Shown in pieces: positions 33,221-44,161 of a DNA stretch of 64,000 bases. The stretch is from CALKJU01 sp046349355 (GTDB lineage Bacteria; Pseudomonadota; Alphaproteobacteria; Geminicoccales; Geminicoccaceae). Every line of letters begins with the position of its first letter. Position 1 is the first letter of the stretch. The notes under the pieces are model-generated. The model saw only the letters and a program-made list of their open reading frames with translations, ran no database searches and had not been told where the DNA came from. The stretch lies in contig JAXMCM010000014.1 of assembly GCA_046349355.1 (NCBI GenBank), positions 1 through 64,000 on the forward strand, given 5' to 3'. Position numbers and translations under genes: made by a program.

Positions 33221-34945
33221 ATGACCATCAACGTTTTCGACAAGTCCAAGCTGCCCAGCCGCCACAGCACGTCCGGGCCCGAGCGCGCGCCGCACCGCTC
33301 GTACTACTACGCGATGGGCCTCTCCAAGGACGACATCGCCCGGCCGTTCGTCGGCGTGGTCACCACCTGGAACGAGGCCGCCCCCTGCAACATCGCCCTG
33401 GCCCGCCAGGCGCAGGCCGCCAAGCGCGGCGTCGCCCGGGCCGGCGGCACGCCGCGCGAGTTCACCACGATCACCGTCACCGACGGCATCGCCATGGGCC
33501 ACCAGGGCATGAAGAGCTCGCTGGTCAGCCGCGAGGTGATCGCCGACTCGACCGAGCTCACCGTGCGCGGCCACGGCTACGACGCCCTGGTCGGCCTCGC
33601 CGGCTGCGACAAGTCGCTGCCCGGGCTGATGATGGCGATGGTGCGCCTGAACGTGCCCTCGGTGTTCATGTATGGCGGCTCGATCCTGCCCGGGAGGTTC
33701 AAGGGCCGCGACGTCACCGTGCAGGACGTGTTCGAGGCGGTCGGCATGCACGCCGTCGGCAAGATGTCGGACGCCGACCTCGACGAGCTCGAGCGCCACG
33801 CCTGCCCCTCGGCCGGCTCCTGCGGCGGCCAGTTCACCGCCAACACCATGGCCTGCGTCTCCGAGGCGATCGGCCTGGCGCTGCCCGGCTCGGCCGGCAC
33901 CCCGGCCCCCTACGAGGCCCGCGACAAGTGGGCCGAGGAGTCGGGCGAGGCGGTGATGAACCTGCTGAAGCTCGGCATCCGGGCGCGCGACGTCGTCACC
34001 CGCAAGAGCCTCGAGAACGCGGCGCGCGTCGTCGCCGCCTCGGGCGGCTCGACCAACGGTGCGCTGCACCTGCCGGCGATCGCGCACGAGTGCGGCATCG
34101 AATTCGACCTGCACGACGTCGCCAAGATCTTCCGCGAGACGCCCTACATCGCCGACCTCAAGCCGGCCGGGCGCTACGTGATGAAGGACCTGGGCGAGGT
34201 CGGCGGCGTGCCGCTGCTGATGAAGGCGCTGCTCGACGGCGGCTACCTGCACGGCGACTGCATCACCGTGACCGGCAGGACCGTCGCCGAGAACCTCGCC
34301 GAGGTGACCTGGAACGACGGCCAGGACATCGTCCGCAAGACCTCGAACCCGATCACCAGCTGGGGCGGCGTGGTCGGCCTGCGCGGCACGCTCGCCACCG
34401 AGGGGGCGATCGTCAAGGTGGCCGGCCTGAAGAGCCTGAAGTTCAAGGGCCCGGCCCGGGTGTTCGACGCCGAGGAGGACGCCATGGCGGCGGTCCAGGC
34501 CGGCAACTACAAGGACGGCGAGGTCCTCGTCATCCGCTACGAGGGGCCCAAGGGCGGCCCCGGCATGCGCGAGATGCTGGGCGTGACCTCGGCGATCTAC
34601 GGCCAGGGCCGCGGCGATTCGGTGGCGCTGATCACCGACGGCCGCTTCTCCGGCGCCACCCGCGGCTTCTGCATCGGCCATGTCGGCCCGGAGGCCGCGG
34701 TCGGCGGCCCGATCGGCCTGCTCAAGGACGGCGACATCATCGTCATCGACGCCGAGAAGGGCGTCCTCGACGTCGAGCTGAGCGAGGCCGAGCTCGCCAG
34801 CCGCCGCGCGGCGTGGCGGCCCAAGCCGACCTTCTACGGCGCCGGCTCGCTGTGGAAGTACGCGCAGACCGTGGGCTCGGCCGAGAAGGGTGCGGTGACC
34901 CATCCGGGCGGCGGCGGCGAGGTCCACGTCTACGTCGATCTCTGA
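33221..34945 (+). CDS. ilvD: Dihydroxy-acid dehydratase
   Basis: A 574-residue iron-sulfur enzyme of branched-chain amino acid synthesis that dehydrates 2,3-dihydroxyisovalerate and its methyl homologue. Cluster ligands are in EAAPCNIALA, LAGCDKSLPGLMMA and HACPSAGSCGGQFTANTM. The substrate and metal region includes LEGAIVKVAG-like TEGAIVKVAG and the C-terminal ITDGRFSGATRGFCIGHVGPEAA. Length is standard. ATG 33221 has GGAG about 10 nt upstream. The gene stands alone, with a structured leader before it and a strong hairpin after it. Confidence 0.97.
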   Translation: MTINVFDKSKLPSRHSTSGPERAPHRSYYYAMGLSKDDIARPFVGVVTTWNEAAPCNIALARQAQAAKRGVARAGGTPREFTTITVTDGIAMGHQGMKSSLVSREVIADSTELTVRGHGYDALVGLAGCDKSLPGLMMAMVRLNVPSVFMYGGSILPGRFKGRDVTVQDVFEAVGMHAVGKMSDADLDELERHACPSAGSCGGQFTANTMACVSEAIGLALPGSAGTPAPYEARDKWAEESGEAVMNLLKLGIRARDVVTRKSLENAARVVAASGGSTNGALHLPAIAHECGIEFDLHDVAKIFRETPYIADLKPAGRYVMKDLGEVGGVPLLMKALLDGGYLHGDCITVTGRTVAENLAEVTWNDGQDIVRKTSNPITSWGGVVGLRGTLATEGAIVKVAGLKSLKFKGPARVFDAEEDAMAAVQAGNYKDGEVLVIRYEGPKGGPGMREMLGVTSAIYGQGRGDSVALITDGRFSGATRGFCIGHVGPEAAVGGPIGLLKDGDIIVIDAEKGVLDVELSEAELASRRAAWRPKPTFYGAGSLWKYAQTVGSAEKGAVTHPGGGGEVHVYVDL

Positions 34946-34953
34946 GGCCCGGC

Positions 34954-34975
34954 GGGCGGTGCTCCGGCACCGCCC
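34954..34975 (+). terminator. Hairpin terminator after ilvD
   Basis: A perfect 9-bp stem GGGCGGTGC / GCACCGCCC with the tight loop TCCG starts 8 bp after the ilvD stop. It is GC-rich with no T-run, as for other terminators here. It lies 30 bp before the M81 peptidase gene. Confidence 0.55.
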
Positions 34976-35005
34976 CGGGGCGGCGACGGCAGGGGAGCGG
35001 GCGGG

Positions 35006-36487
35006 ATGGCGCGCATCGCGGTCGGCGGGCTGCACCACGAGACCAACACCTTCGCGCCGCAGCCGGCGACCTTCGCGCTGTTCGCCCAGGCCGACGGCTG
35101 GCCCGAGCTGTCGCGCGGCCAGCGGCTGATCCCCAACACCGCCGGCATCAACCTGCCGGTCACCGGGTTCATCGAGGCGGCCACGGCCGCCGGGCACGAG
35201 CTCGTGCCGCTGGTCTGGGCCAATTGCGGGCCGTGCGGCCGGACCACCGAGGACGCCTTCGAGCGCATCGTCGGCTGGCTGCTCGACGACCTGCGCGCCG
35301 CCCTGCCGGTCGACGGGGTGTTCCTCGACCTGCACGGCGCCATGGTCACCGAGCATCTCGACGACGGCGAGGGCGAGCTGCTGCGCCGGCTGCGCGGCGT
35401 GGTCGGCCCCGACCTGCCGGTGGTGGTGGCGCTCGACCTGCATGCCAACGTCTCGGACACGATGGTCGCGCACAGCGACGCGATGATCGCCTACCGGACC
35501 TACCCGCATGTCGACATGGCCGAGACCGGGGCGCGCTGCCTGCCGGTGCTCGAGCGGCTGCTGCGCGGCGAGCGGCTGGCCAAGGGCTTTGCCCGGGGCG
35601 ACTACCTCGTCGGCCTGCCCTGGCAGTGCACGCTGACCGAGCCGGGCCGGGGGCTCTACGCGCTGGCCCGGTCGCTGGAGGCCGAGGCGGGCGGCCCGGT
35701 GTCGGTGGCGATGGGCTTTCCGGCGGCCGACACGCCCTGCTGCGGCCCGGCCTTCCTCGCCTACGGGCCCGGCGGGCCAGCGGCGGCGCAACGGCTGGCC
35801 GAAGCCTACGCCGCCGCCGAGGCGGGCTTTGCCGGCGGGCTGATGGCACCCGCCGAGGCCATCGCCCGGGCGATGCAGGCGCCGGCCGGCCAGGGCCCGA
35901 CGGTGCTGGCCGACACCCAGGACAATCCGGGCGGCGGCGGCACCGGCGACACCACGGGCCTGCTGCAGGCGCTGATCGCGGCGCGGGCGGAAGGGGCGGT
36001 GCTGGCGCTGCTGGCCGACGGCGACACGGCGGCGGCGGCGCACGCCGCCGGCCCCGGCGGCATCCTCCACGCCCGGCCGGTCGGCGGCCGCAGCGGTCCC
36101 GCCGGCGTCGTCCCGGTGGTCGACGACTGGACGGTGCTGGCGCTGGGCGACGGCAACTTCCTCGCCACCGGACCCTTCTACGGCGGCAACCGGATGGCCA
36201 TGGGTCCGATGGCGGCGCTGCGCCCGGCCTCGGCACCGGGGGTCACCGTGCTGGTGGCGACGCGGCGGGTGCAGGCCGCCGACCAGGCGATGCTGCGCCA
36301 TCTCGGCGTCGAGCCGGCGGCACAGCGCCTGCTGGCGCTGAAGAGCTCGGTGCATTTCCGCGCCGATTTCGGGCCGCTGGCGCGCGAGATCCTGGTCGTC
36401 GAGGCGCCGGGGCTGGTGGTGGCCGACCCGGCGCGGCTGCCGTTCACCAAGCTCAGGCCGGAGCTTCGCCGCTCGCCCGCAGGCTGA
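35006..36487 (+). CDS. M81 family metallopeptidase (MlrC-like)
   Basis: A 493-residue protein of the MlrC/DUF1485 family, named after the microcystin-degrading peptidase of Sphingomonas but common in bacteria that never see microcystin. The zinc-binding stretches are VGGLHHETNTFAPQ at the start, VFLDLHGAMVTEH near 115 and VALDLHANVSDTMVAHSDA near 150. GLPWQCTLTEPG and DNPGGGGTGDTTG belong to the C-terminal domain, whose latter part carries a metal-site Asp/His set. The real substrate is unknown. It stands between the ilvD terminator and a 160-bp gap. Confidence 0.9.
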   Translation: MARIAVGGLHHETNTFAPQPATFALFAQADGWPELSRGQRLIPNTAGINLPVTGFIEAATAAGHELVPLVWANCGPCGRTTEDAFERIVGWLLDDLRAALPVDGVFLDLHGAMVTEHLDDGEGELLRRLRGVVGPDLPVVVALDLHANVSDTMVAHSDAMIAYRTYPHVDMAETGARCLPVLERLLRGERLAKGFARGDYLVGLPWQCTLTEPGRGLYALARSLEAEAGGPVSVAMGFPAADTPCCGPAFLAYGPGGPAAAQRLAEAYAAAEAGFAGGLMAPAEAIARAMQAPAGQGPTVLADTQDNPGGGGTGDTTGLLQALIAARAEGAVLALLADGDTAAAAHAAGPGGILHARPVGGRSGPAGVVPVVDDWTVLALGDGNFLATGPFYGGNRMAMGPMAALRPASAPGVTVLVATRRVQAADQAMLRHLGVEPAAQRLLALKSSVHFRADFGPLAREILVVEAPGLVVADPARLPFTKLRPELRRSPAG

Positions 36488-36647
36488 ATGCCATAGCCTG
36501 GTGCATACAACGTCAAGTCGTCGGCCGCCTCGCCGCGGCACGCTTGAGGTAGGGTTCCGTTAAGGTTACCTCGTTACTCAGGGAGCGCCCGTTGCCGTGG
36601 CGCCGGGCCCGGACGCAGGTGCCGGCCACCCTTCGCGAGGATCCAAC

Positions 36648-37001
36648 ATGGTCGAAGCCGCCCGCTTGCAGGCTTTGCTCGGGCCGGAGGACGAGGACAT
36701 CGGCTCGGTCCGGCGCGACCAGGCCGCGACCGCCGCGGCCGAGCCCGACTCCCTGCCGACGCTGCACCTTGCCGACCTGCTCAGCGATGGCAACGGCGAG
36801 GTCGTGCTGTTCAACGATTCCGGGTTGCGGGCGCTCGCCGTCGCGGCCGACGCCCCGGTGGTCGCCGAGGGCGATGCCGGCCGCCACGTCACCGCCAGCG
36901 GTGACGACGTCACCGGCTTCCACTACCTCACGTTCGAGAACGGCCTGACGCTGTACTACCAGCACGGGCTCGAGGTGATTGTCCGCAGCGAGACCGCCTG
37001 A
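36648..37001 (+). CDS. Hypothetical protein, 117 aa
   Basis: I do not recognise this protein. ATG 36648 has GAGG 8 nt upstream and codon bias like its neighbours. It is acidic, lacks a signal peptide and membrane segments, and contains DEDIGSVRRDQAATAAAEPD (likely disordered), then LHLADLLSDGNGEVVLFND, and an aromatic C-terminal beta-rich stretch, FHYLTFENGLTLYYQHGLEV. It is flanked by gaps of 160 and 367 bp, so it is probably transcribed on its own. The beta-rich tail could be a small binding fold. Confidence 0.65.
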   Translation: MVEAARLQALLGPEDEDIGSVRRDQAATAAAEPDSLPTLHLADLLSDGNGEVVLFNDSGLRALAVAADAPVVAEGDAGRHVTASGDDVTGFHYLTFENGLTLYYQHGLEVIVRSETA

Positions 37002-37368
37002 GGGTTCGCTCGGGCGGCGAGGGGTGGGCAGCTCAGCCGCAGCCGGCAACGCCAGGCGCCTCGCCGCACCGAGGCGCTCCAAACCTCAAGTTGCGCGTTG
37101 AACTCGCGGCGGGCGCGAGCGCCGTCTTCGGCGATCGCAGATAGGCGGATGATCCTGTTTTCAATCAGATGGCGAACTCGCGTATAAGGCGAGGCCGGGG
37201 CGGGTGCGGCGGTGCCGGGTGCCGGATCCCGTGTTCGGGTCCGTGACGCCCGGGCCGGAGCGGCGGTGGTAGCCGATGCGGGCGGCCGGTGCGCCGCCAC
37301 GGACGGCGGCGTCGGCCCGGCGGGGGTGCCGGCGTCCGGGACGCGGGTCCGCGGGACATGGAGGGGTC
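37002..37368. other. Intergenic stretch of 367 bp with one hairpin
   Basis: No convincing gene is seen on either strand. The first part holds a strong inverted repeat (see 37056-37077). Around 37140-37190 the base composition drops to near-average, with runs such as CCTGTTTTCAATC, and may contain the promoter of the histidine kinase gene. I could not assign a box with confidence. Confidence 0.5.
37056..37077. terminator. Inverted repeat, possible terminator
   Basis: GCGCCTCG (37056-37063) and CGAGGCGC (37070-37077) form a perfect 8-bp stem with a 6-nt loop. It begins 55 bp after the stop of the hypothetical gene. No T-run follows on either strand, so termination is only possible, not shown. 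Confidence 0.35.
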
Positions 37369-39288
<1,920 letters not shown>

Positions 39289-39294
39289 CGCGGC

Positions 39295-39609
39295 TCAGTC
39301 GTGGCGCAGGCGCTGCTCGTAGTCCTTGAGCCGGCGCTTGGCGGCCTCGAAGGCGCCGGTCACCGCCTCGCGCCAGTCGCCGACCGGCTCGCGGCTGACC
39401 ACGAGGTCCGGCCCGGGCACCTGCATCTCGATGCGCACCGCGTAGGTCTTGCCCTTGGTCTGGCCGCGGTGCGGGCTGTCGACGACCACCCGGCAGCCGA
39501 TGAGATGATCCGACAGCCCGTCGAGCTTGGCCACCCGCTGGCGGATGTCCGCCTCCAGCGCATCGCTGTGCGGCAGGTTGTGGAAGGTGACCTGAAGCGG
39601 GCTCTGCAT
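39295..39609 (-). CDS. hpf: Ribosome hibernation factor, HPF/RaiA (S30AE) family
   Basis: A 104-residue protein of the S30AE family, beginning MQSPLQVTFHNLPHSDALEA, with ADIRQRVAKLDGLSDHLIGC and YAVRIEMQVPGPDLVVSREP. It is the short form without the dimerisation tail of long HPF. Some short S30AE proteins in Alphaproteobacteria coexist with a long HPF, so this may be an accessory copy. It would bind the small subunit in stationary phase. ATG 39609 has AAGGAGAG 7 nt upstream. It is basic at the C-terminus (AAKRRLKDYEQRLRHD). Confidence 0.85.
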   Translation of the reverse strand: MQSPLQVTFHNLPHSDALEADIRQRVAKLDGLSDHLIGCRVVVDSPHRGQTKGKTYAVRIEMQVPGPDLVVSREPVGDWREAVTGAFEAAKRRLKDYEQRLRHD

Positions 39610-39682
39610 CGCGCGGCTCTCCTTGCGGCACCGCCGGCGGCGTGGGGGTCCCTGGTCGCAGGGAAGCCGCCGGGACCGACGA

Positions 39683-39696
39683 GCTTCGCGCGAAGC
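39683..39696. promoter_or_regulatory. 14-bp perfect palindrome upstream of hpf
   Basis: GCTTCGCGCGAAGC is its own reverse complement and lies 74 bp upstream of the hpf start on the minus strand. It sits in the 221-bp divergent gap between hpf and the pilus cluster. It may be an operator, but CG-rich palindromes arise easily in this genome. Confidence 0.25.
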
Positions 39697-39830
39697 GTGG
39701 CCGCCGGTCAACATGCAACCTTCAGGCGAGCGACATCGCGTCGCGAGGCTTGAAACTTCGGAAGATTCGCCTAAGGTTCGCGCAATGGTTGAAACTCCGT
39801 GAGCGTCACTGACGCGTCTGGAGCGTCCCG

Positions 39831-40313
39831 ATGTCGCGATCCCGGCTCGCCGCCGGCCTCCTCGCCGCCCCGGTCCTGCTGGTCCCGGCGAGCGTCTGGG
39901 CCGGCACCGACACCGACACCCTGACCGTCACCGCGACGGTGCTGAACGCCTGCGCGCTGAACGGCGGCACCATGGCGTTCGGGCAGTACCTGTCGGGCCA
40001 GACCACCAACCTCGATGCCGTCGGCCAGATCAACTACGTCAACTGCAGCGGCACGCTCACCTTCGAGCTCGATGGCGGGCAGTCGGCCGACGTCAACAAC
40101 CGCGTGATGCTCTCCGGCACCTTCCAGCTGCGCTACCAGCTCTACCGCAACTCGACGCGGACCGCGGTGTGGGGGCTCGGCAGCAATGCCCAGCAGCTGC
40201 AGCTGCTGACGCCGCTGACCGGCAAGATCGACGTCTACGGCCGCATCCCCTCGGGCCAGACGGTGCCGGCCGGCAGCTACACCGACACCGTCAACGTCAC
40301 GCTGACGTTCTGA
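39831..40313 (+). CDS. Spore coat U (SCPU) domain pilin subunit
   Basis: A 160-residue exported protein. The signal peptide MSRSRLAAGLLAAPVLLVPA, cut after VWA, precedes a pilin-like beta-sandwich with the SCPU pattern: TLTVTATVLNACALNGGTMA, then INYVNCSGTLTFELDGG and, at the end, VPAGSYTDTVNVTLTF. The paired Cys residues likely form a disulfide. SCPU proteins are subunits of archaic (Csu-like) chaperone-usher pili, joined by donor-strand exchange. It is the first gene of the cluster, with chaperone and usher genes right after it. Confidence 0.92.
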   Translation: MSRSRLAAGLLAAPVLLVPASVWAGTDTDTLTVTATVLNACALNGGTMAFGQYLSGQTTNLDAVGQINYVNCSGTLTFELDGGQSADVNNRVMLSGTFQLRYQLYRNSTRTAVWGLGSNAQQLQLLTPLTGKIDVYGRIPSGQTVPAGSYTDTVNVTLTF

Positions 40314-40315
40314 GC

Positions 40316-41014
40316 ATGCGCTGCCCGGCGCCGGTGCTCGCGGGCCTGCTGGCCCTGCTGCCGCCCGGAACCGCGGCGGGCGGCAACCTGACGGTCTCGC
40401 CGACGCGCATCGAGCTCGGCGCCGAGCGCACCGCCGGCGTCGTCACCCTGGTCAACAACGACAGCACGCCGTCGCTGGTCCAGGTCGAGACCTTCGCCTG
40501 GCCGCGCACGCCGGCCACCGCCGACCTCGAGCCGACCCGCGAGCTGATGGCGGTGCCGCCGGTGTTCGAGCTGCAGCCGGGGGCGCGCCAGGTGATCCGG
40601 GTGGCGCTGCGCGCGCCGCACACGGGGCCCGCCGAGGCGGCCTACCGGCTGCTGATCAGCGAGGTGCCGCGGCCGGAGGACCCGGCCGGCGGCGTCCGCT
40701 TCGCCCTGCGCCTCAGCCTGCCGGTCTTCGCGACACCGCCCGGGGCGCAGCCGCGGCCGCAATGGCGGATCGTCGCCGGTCCCGCCGGCAGCCGCCTCGA
40801 GGTGCTGAACAGCGGAACCGCGCATCTGCAGGTGCAGTCGATCCGGCTGAGCGGGGCGGGCGAGGCGACCATCGCCCAGCCGGCCTACGTGCTCCCGGGG
40901 CGCAGCCAGAGCTGGCCGCTCGAGCTGAGCCTGCGGCCCGGCAGCCGGCTGGACCTCGCCGCCGACACCAACCTTGGCCCGCTCACCGTCCCGCTCGACG
41001 TCCACGGGGGCTAG
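40316..41014 (+). CDS. Periplasmic pilus chaperone (PapD-like, Csu type)
   Basis: A 232-residue chaperone with signal peptide (MRCPAPVLAGLLALLPPGTA). The mature part opens GGNLTVSPTRIELGAERTAG, with the usual VVTLVNNDSTPSLVQVETFAW and VPPVFELQPGARQVIRVALR, the latter holding the conserved basic residue that anchors subunit C-termini. It caps SCPU subunits in the periplasm and delivers them to the usher. ATG 40316 lies 2 bp after the previous stop. Its end overlaps the usher start by 41 bp. Confidence 0.92.
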   Translation: MRCPAPVLAGLLALLPPGTAAGGNLTVSPTRIELGAERTAGVVTLVNNDSTPSLVQVETFAWPRTPATADLEPTRELMAVPPVFELQPGARQVIRVALRAPHTGPAEAAYRLLISEVPRPEDPAGGVRFALRLSLPVFATPPGAQPRPQWRIVAGPAGSRLEVLNSGTAHLQVQSIRLSGAGEATIAQPAYVLPGRSQSWPLELSLRPGSRLDLAADTNLGPLTVPLDVHGG

Positions 41015-43661
41015 GCTCGGCGCCGCGCTCCTGCTCGCGGCCGCCTGGCCGGGGCTTCAGGCTGCCGAAAATCCCGAGCGGGTCGCGACCGGCCTCGTCC
41101 CGCTGCCGCCGGCCGAGCCGCCGGCGACGCGGCCGGAGCGGCGGCTGACCCAGGTCCGCCGCGAGCCGGCGTTGCTGGCCCGGCTGCCGCCGCTGCCGGT
41201 CCCCGAGCCCAGGCCGGACCCGGCGGCATCACCCGCCGCACCGTCCGCGGCCGACCTGCCCGAGCCGGCGGCCGGACCGCCGGTGATACTCGCCGACCTG
41301 CTGCCGGTGGCCCCGGATGCGCCCGTGGCGGCGGCGGGTCCGGCGCCGGCGGCCGAGCCGGCGATCGTCTGGCCCTCGGCCGGCGGGCCGCCGCAGCCCG
41401 TGGTCGGGCCGCGCCGCGACCCGGTCGAGCCGCCGCTGCTCGATGCGGAGGCGACCACCCGCTGGGTGCTGGCGGTGCGGCTGAACGGGCAGGAGGTCAG
41501 CCAGGGCAGCGTCTTCCTCGAGCTGCCGCCCGACGGCCGGCTGTACGGCAACGTCGCCCAGCTGCGGCTGTGGCGGGTGATCCTCGACGACAGCCGGATC
41601 TTCGCCTTCGAGGGCGAGGGCTACTATCCGCTGGACGCCATTCCCGGCGCGCGCTGGACGGTCGACCGGACCCAGCTGGCGATGACGCTCGAGATCCCGC
41701 CGGAGCAGCTGCTGCCGTTCACGCTGGGCGCCGAGGAGGAGGACCGGCCCGAGGCCACGACCGGCACCGGTGCCTTCCTCGACTACGAGCTGCAGTGGAC
41801 CGCCGGCAGCGGCATCGACAACCGGCTCGACAGCCTGATCGGGATCGGCACCTTCACCGGGCTCGGCGTGCTGGCCTCGAGCCTGCAGGGCTCGGACCTC
41901 GCCCGCAGCCCGTCGGTGACCCGGCTCGACACCACCTTCACCCGTGACCTGCCGGAGCGCCGCGCCAGCCTGCGGCTCGGCGACAGCCTGACCGCCGGCG
42001 GCGCCTTCGCCCGGCCGCTGCGCTTCGGCGGCGTGCAGTGGGCGACCAACTTCGCCACCGACCCCGGCTTCGTCACCTTCCCGATGCCGGCGATCGGCGG
42101 CCTTGCCGACCAGCAGTCGGTGGTCGAGGTGTTCATCGACAATCTGCGGCAGGCCACCGGCGAGGTTCCGGCCGGCCCGTTCCAGGTCGACAACATCCCG
42201 GCCGTCACCGGCGCCGGCGAGGTCCAGCTCGTGGTGCGCGACCTGCTGGGGCGCGAGCGGATCGTCACCCAGCCCTACTATGTCAGCGCCCGGCTGCTGC
42301 GCGAGGGGCTGCACGACTTCTCCTACGAGGCCGGGGCGCAGCGGCGGAACTACGGCAGCCGCAGCTTCGACTACGGCGACATCCTGGGCTCGGCGACGCA
42401 CCGCTACGGCCTCAGCGACACGCTGACGCTGGAAGGGCATGCCGACGCCGCCGAGGATGCGCAGAGCGTGGCCGGGGGCGGCTCGCTGCGCATCGGCAAT
42501 CTCGGCGTGCTGAGCGGCGGCCTCGGCGCCAGCCTGTCCGGGGACGGCCCCGGGGCGATGGGCACGCTGGCCTGGGAGTACCAGTCGCGCCGCTTCAGCG
42601 CCGGCCTGCGCGGGCGCTATGCCAGCCGCGACTTCGGCCAGGCCGGCAACGCGCCGGTCCGCGACCGCGGCGTCGCCCAGCTCAATCTCGGCTACGACTT
42701 CGGCAGCTTCGGCCGGCTCGGCCTGCTGGCGCTGGCGCAGGACCAGCGCGGCGACGGCGACATCCAGTCGGTCGCCGGGACCTACGGCCTGGCGCTGGGG
42801 CCCGGCACGCTGCTGGTCCGTGCCGCCCAGATCTGGGGCGACGGCGAGGACTTCGTGATCGCCGCCACCTACACCCTGCCGCTCGGCGAGACGCGCAGCG
42901 CCAGCGTCGCGGTCGAGCGCAACGGCGGCGGCAACGCGGCGCGCGCCCAGTTCCGCCAGGGCCGCGGCGCCAGCGACCTCGGCCTCGATTACCGGATCGG
43001 CGCCGGCCTCGGCGACGACGCCCAGGAGATCGATGCCCAGGCCAGCTACCAGACGACCAAGGGCACCGCCGAGCTCGACGTCGAGCGGTTCGAGGGCGAC
43101 AACAACCTGCGCGCCAGCCTGTCGGGCAGCGCCGGCCTGGTCGACGGCGCCTTCGGCCTGTCGCGGCGGCTGGGCCAGGCCTTCGGCATGGTGGCGGCGC
43201 CGGGTTTCCCGAACGTGCGGGTCTACGTCGACAACCGCGAGGCCGGGCGCACCGACAACGCCGGCTACCTGCTGCTGCCGGACCTGCGCCCCTACCAGCG
43301 CAACCGCGTCCGGCTCGAGGTCGAGGACCTGCCGCTGGATGCGCAGATCGGCGATGCCGAGACCGACGCGGTGCCGTTCGCGACCAGCGGGCTCACCGTC
43401 GACTTCGACCTGCGCCGGGTCCGGCGGGCGACGGCGCGCCTGGTCGACGGCGAGGGCCGGCCGCTGCCGCCGGGGCTGGAGCTGGCCGGCGCCGGCGACG
43501 CCTCGGCCTGGATCGCCCGCGACGGCTTCACCCAGGTCCTCGGCACCGCGGCGCCGGTCGAGGTGAGCGGCGAGGCGGCGGGGCGGCGCTGGACCTGTCC
43601 GCTGCCGGCGGTGCCCGAGTCCGACCTCCTGCCCGACCTCGGAACCATCGCGTGCCGCTGA
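40974..43661 (+). CDS. Outer-membrane pilus usher (FimD/CsuD-like)
   Basis: An 895-residue usher. TTG 40974 is the only start that keeps the signal peptide (ARLGAALLLAAAWPGLQA). Residues 40-150 form an unusual Pro/Ala-rich segment before the N-terminal domain (WVLAVRLNGQEVSQGSVFLE). The 24-strand pore carries GDSLTAGGAFARPLRFGGVQ, the plug region IDNLRQATGEVPAGPFQVDN and YEAGAQRRNYGSRSFDYGD. The C-terminal part has VYVDNREAGRTDNAGYLLLP and ends in a Cys. It would assemble the SCPU pilus at the cell surface. The start overlaps the chaperone gene by 41 bp, and the next SCPU gene overlaps its end. Confidence 0.93.
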   Translation: MARSPSRSTSTGARLGAALLLAAAWPGLQAAENPERVATGLVPLPPAEPPATRPERRLTQVRREPALLARLPPLPVPEPRPDPAASPAAPSAADLPEPAAGPPVILADLLPVAPDAPVAAAGPAPAAEPAIVWPSAGGPPQPVVGPRRDPVEPPLLDAEATTRWVLAVRLNGQEVSQGSVFLELPPDGRLYGNVAQLRLWRVILDDSRIFAFEGEGYYPLDAIPGARWTVDRTQLAMTLEIPPEQLLPFTLGAEEEDRPEATTGTGAFLDYELQWTAGSGIDNRLDSLIGIGTFTGLGVLASSLQGSDLARSPSVTRLDTTFTRDLPERRASLRLGDSLTAGGAFARPLRFGGVQWATNFATDPGFVTFPMPAIGGLADQQSVVEVFIDNLRQATGEVPAGPFQVDNIPAVTGAGEVQLVVRDLLGRERIVTQPYYVSARLLREGLHDFSYEAGAQRRNYGSRSFDYGDILGSATHRYGLSDTLTLEGHADAAEDAQSVAGGGSLRIGNLGVLSGGLGASLSGDGPGAMGTLAWEYQSRRFSAGLRGRYASRDFGQAGNAPVRDRGVAQLNLGYDFGSFGRLGLLALAQDQRGDGDIQSVAGTYGLALGPGTLLVRAAQIWGDGEDFVIAATYTLPLGETRSASVAVERNGGGNAARAQFRQGRGASDLGLDYRIGAGLGDDAQEIDAQASYQTTKGTAELDVERFEGDNNLRASLSGSAGLVDGAFGLSRRLGQAFGMVAAPGFPNVRVYVDNREAGRTDNAGYLLLPDLRPYQRNRVRLEVEDLPLDAQIGDAETDAVPFATSGLTVDFDLRRVRRATARLVDGEGRPLPPGLELAGAGDASAWIARDGFTQVLGTAAPVEVSGEAAGRRWTCPLPAVPESDLLPDLGTIACR

Positions 43662-44068
43662 AGGCGTTGGCCCTGCCTGTGGCCTTGCTGCTGGTGGCGA
43701 CGCCGGCGCGGGCGGGGTGCCAGGTCGCGCTCGACGGCGTCAGCTTCGGCGGCATCGACGCCAGCCGGCGGACCACCGGCACCGGCCGGGTCCGCGTCGA
43801 CTGCGACGCGGCCGTCGCCTACGAGATCGCCATCGGCGGCAGCCGTGCGATGAGCGGGCCGGGCGGCGCCACGCTCGACTTCGGCCTCTACATGGACGCC
43901 GGCCGCAACGTCGCCTGGGGCGACGGCGAGCGGCACGGCTCGACCCTGACCAACAGCTCCGACGGGGTCCATGCCGACAGCCTGACGATCTACGGCGAGA
44001 TTCCCGCGCAGCCCGGTATTGCCGCCGGCGACTACAGCGCCTCGCTGCTGGTGACGCTCAACTTCTGA
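43652..44068 (+). CDS. SCPU domain pilin, second subunit
   Basis: A 138-residue exported protein starting at GTG 43652 inside the usher gene (10-bp overlap). The signal peptide is VPLKALALPVALLLVATPAR, cut at ARA-G. The mature part has GCQVALDGVSFGGIDASRRT, RVRVDCDAAVAYEIAIGGS and the end GIAAGDYSASLLVTLNF, the SCPU signature. Its position after the usher is typical of the tip adhesin slot in Csu-like clusters, but the protein is short for a two-domain adhesin, so it may be another shaft or tip subunit. Confidence 0.9.
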   Translation: MPLKALALPVALLLVATPARAGCQVALDGVSFGGIDASRRTTGTGRVRVDCDAAVAYEIAIGGSRAMSGPGGATLDFGLYMDAGRNVAWGDGERHGSTLTNSSDGVHADSLTIYGEIPAQPGIAAGDYSASLLVTLNF

Positions 44069-44161
44069 CCCGGAAAGTCGGCTCGCGGCGGGCGGCCGAT
44101 CGGCTATGCTCGCGCGCAAGGACAAGGCCGCGCGCTTGCGGCCGGACGGAGGAACACGCCC

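Noticed and set aside
33080..36541. A 1153-codon open frame on the minus strand
   Set aside because: It is antisense to ilvD and the M81 peptidase, both with clear family motifs. In DNA of this GC content, long antisense frames are expected.
39750..39796. Direct repeat TTGAAACT (39750 and 39789) as a tandem promoter
   Set aside because: Neither copy has a convincing -10 hexamer at 16-18 bp, and the 39-bp period fits no known binding pattern.
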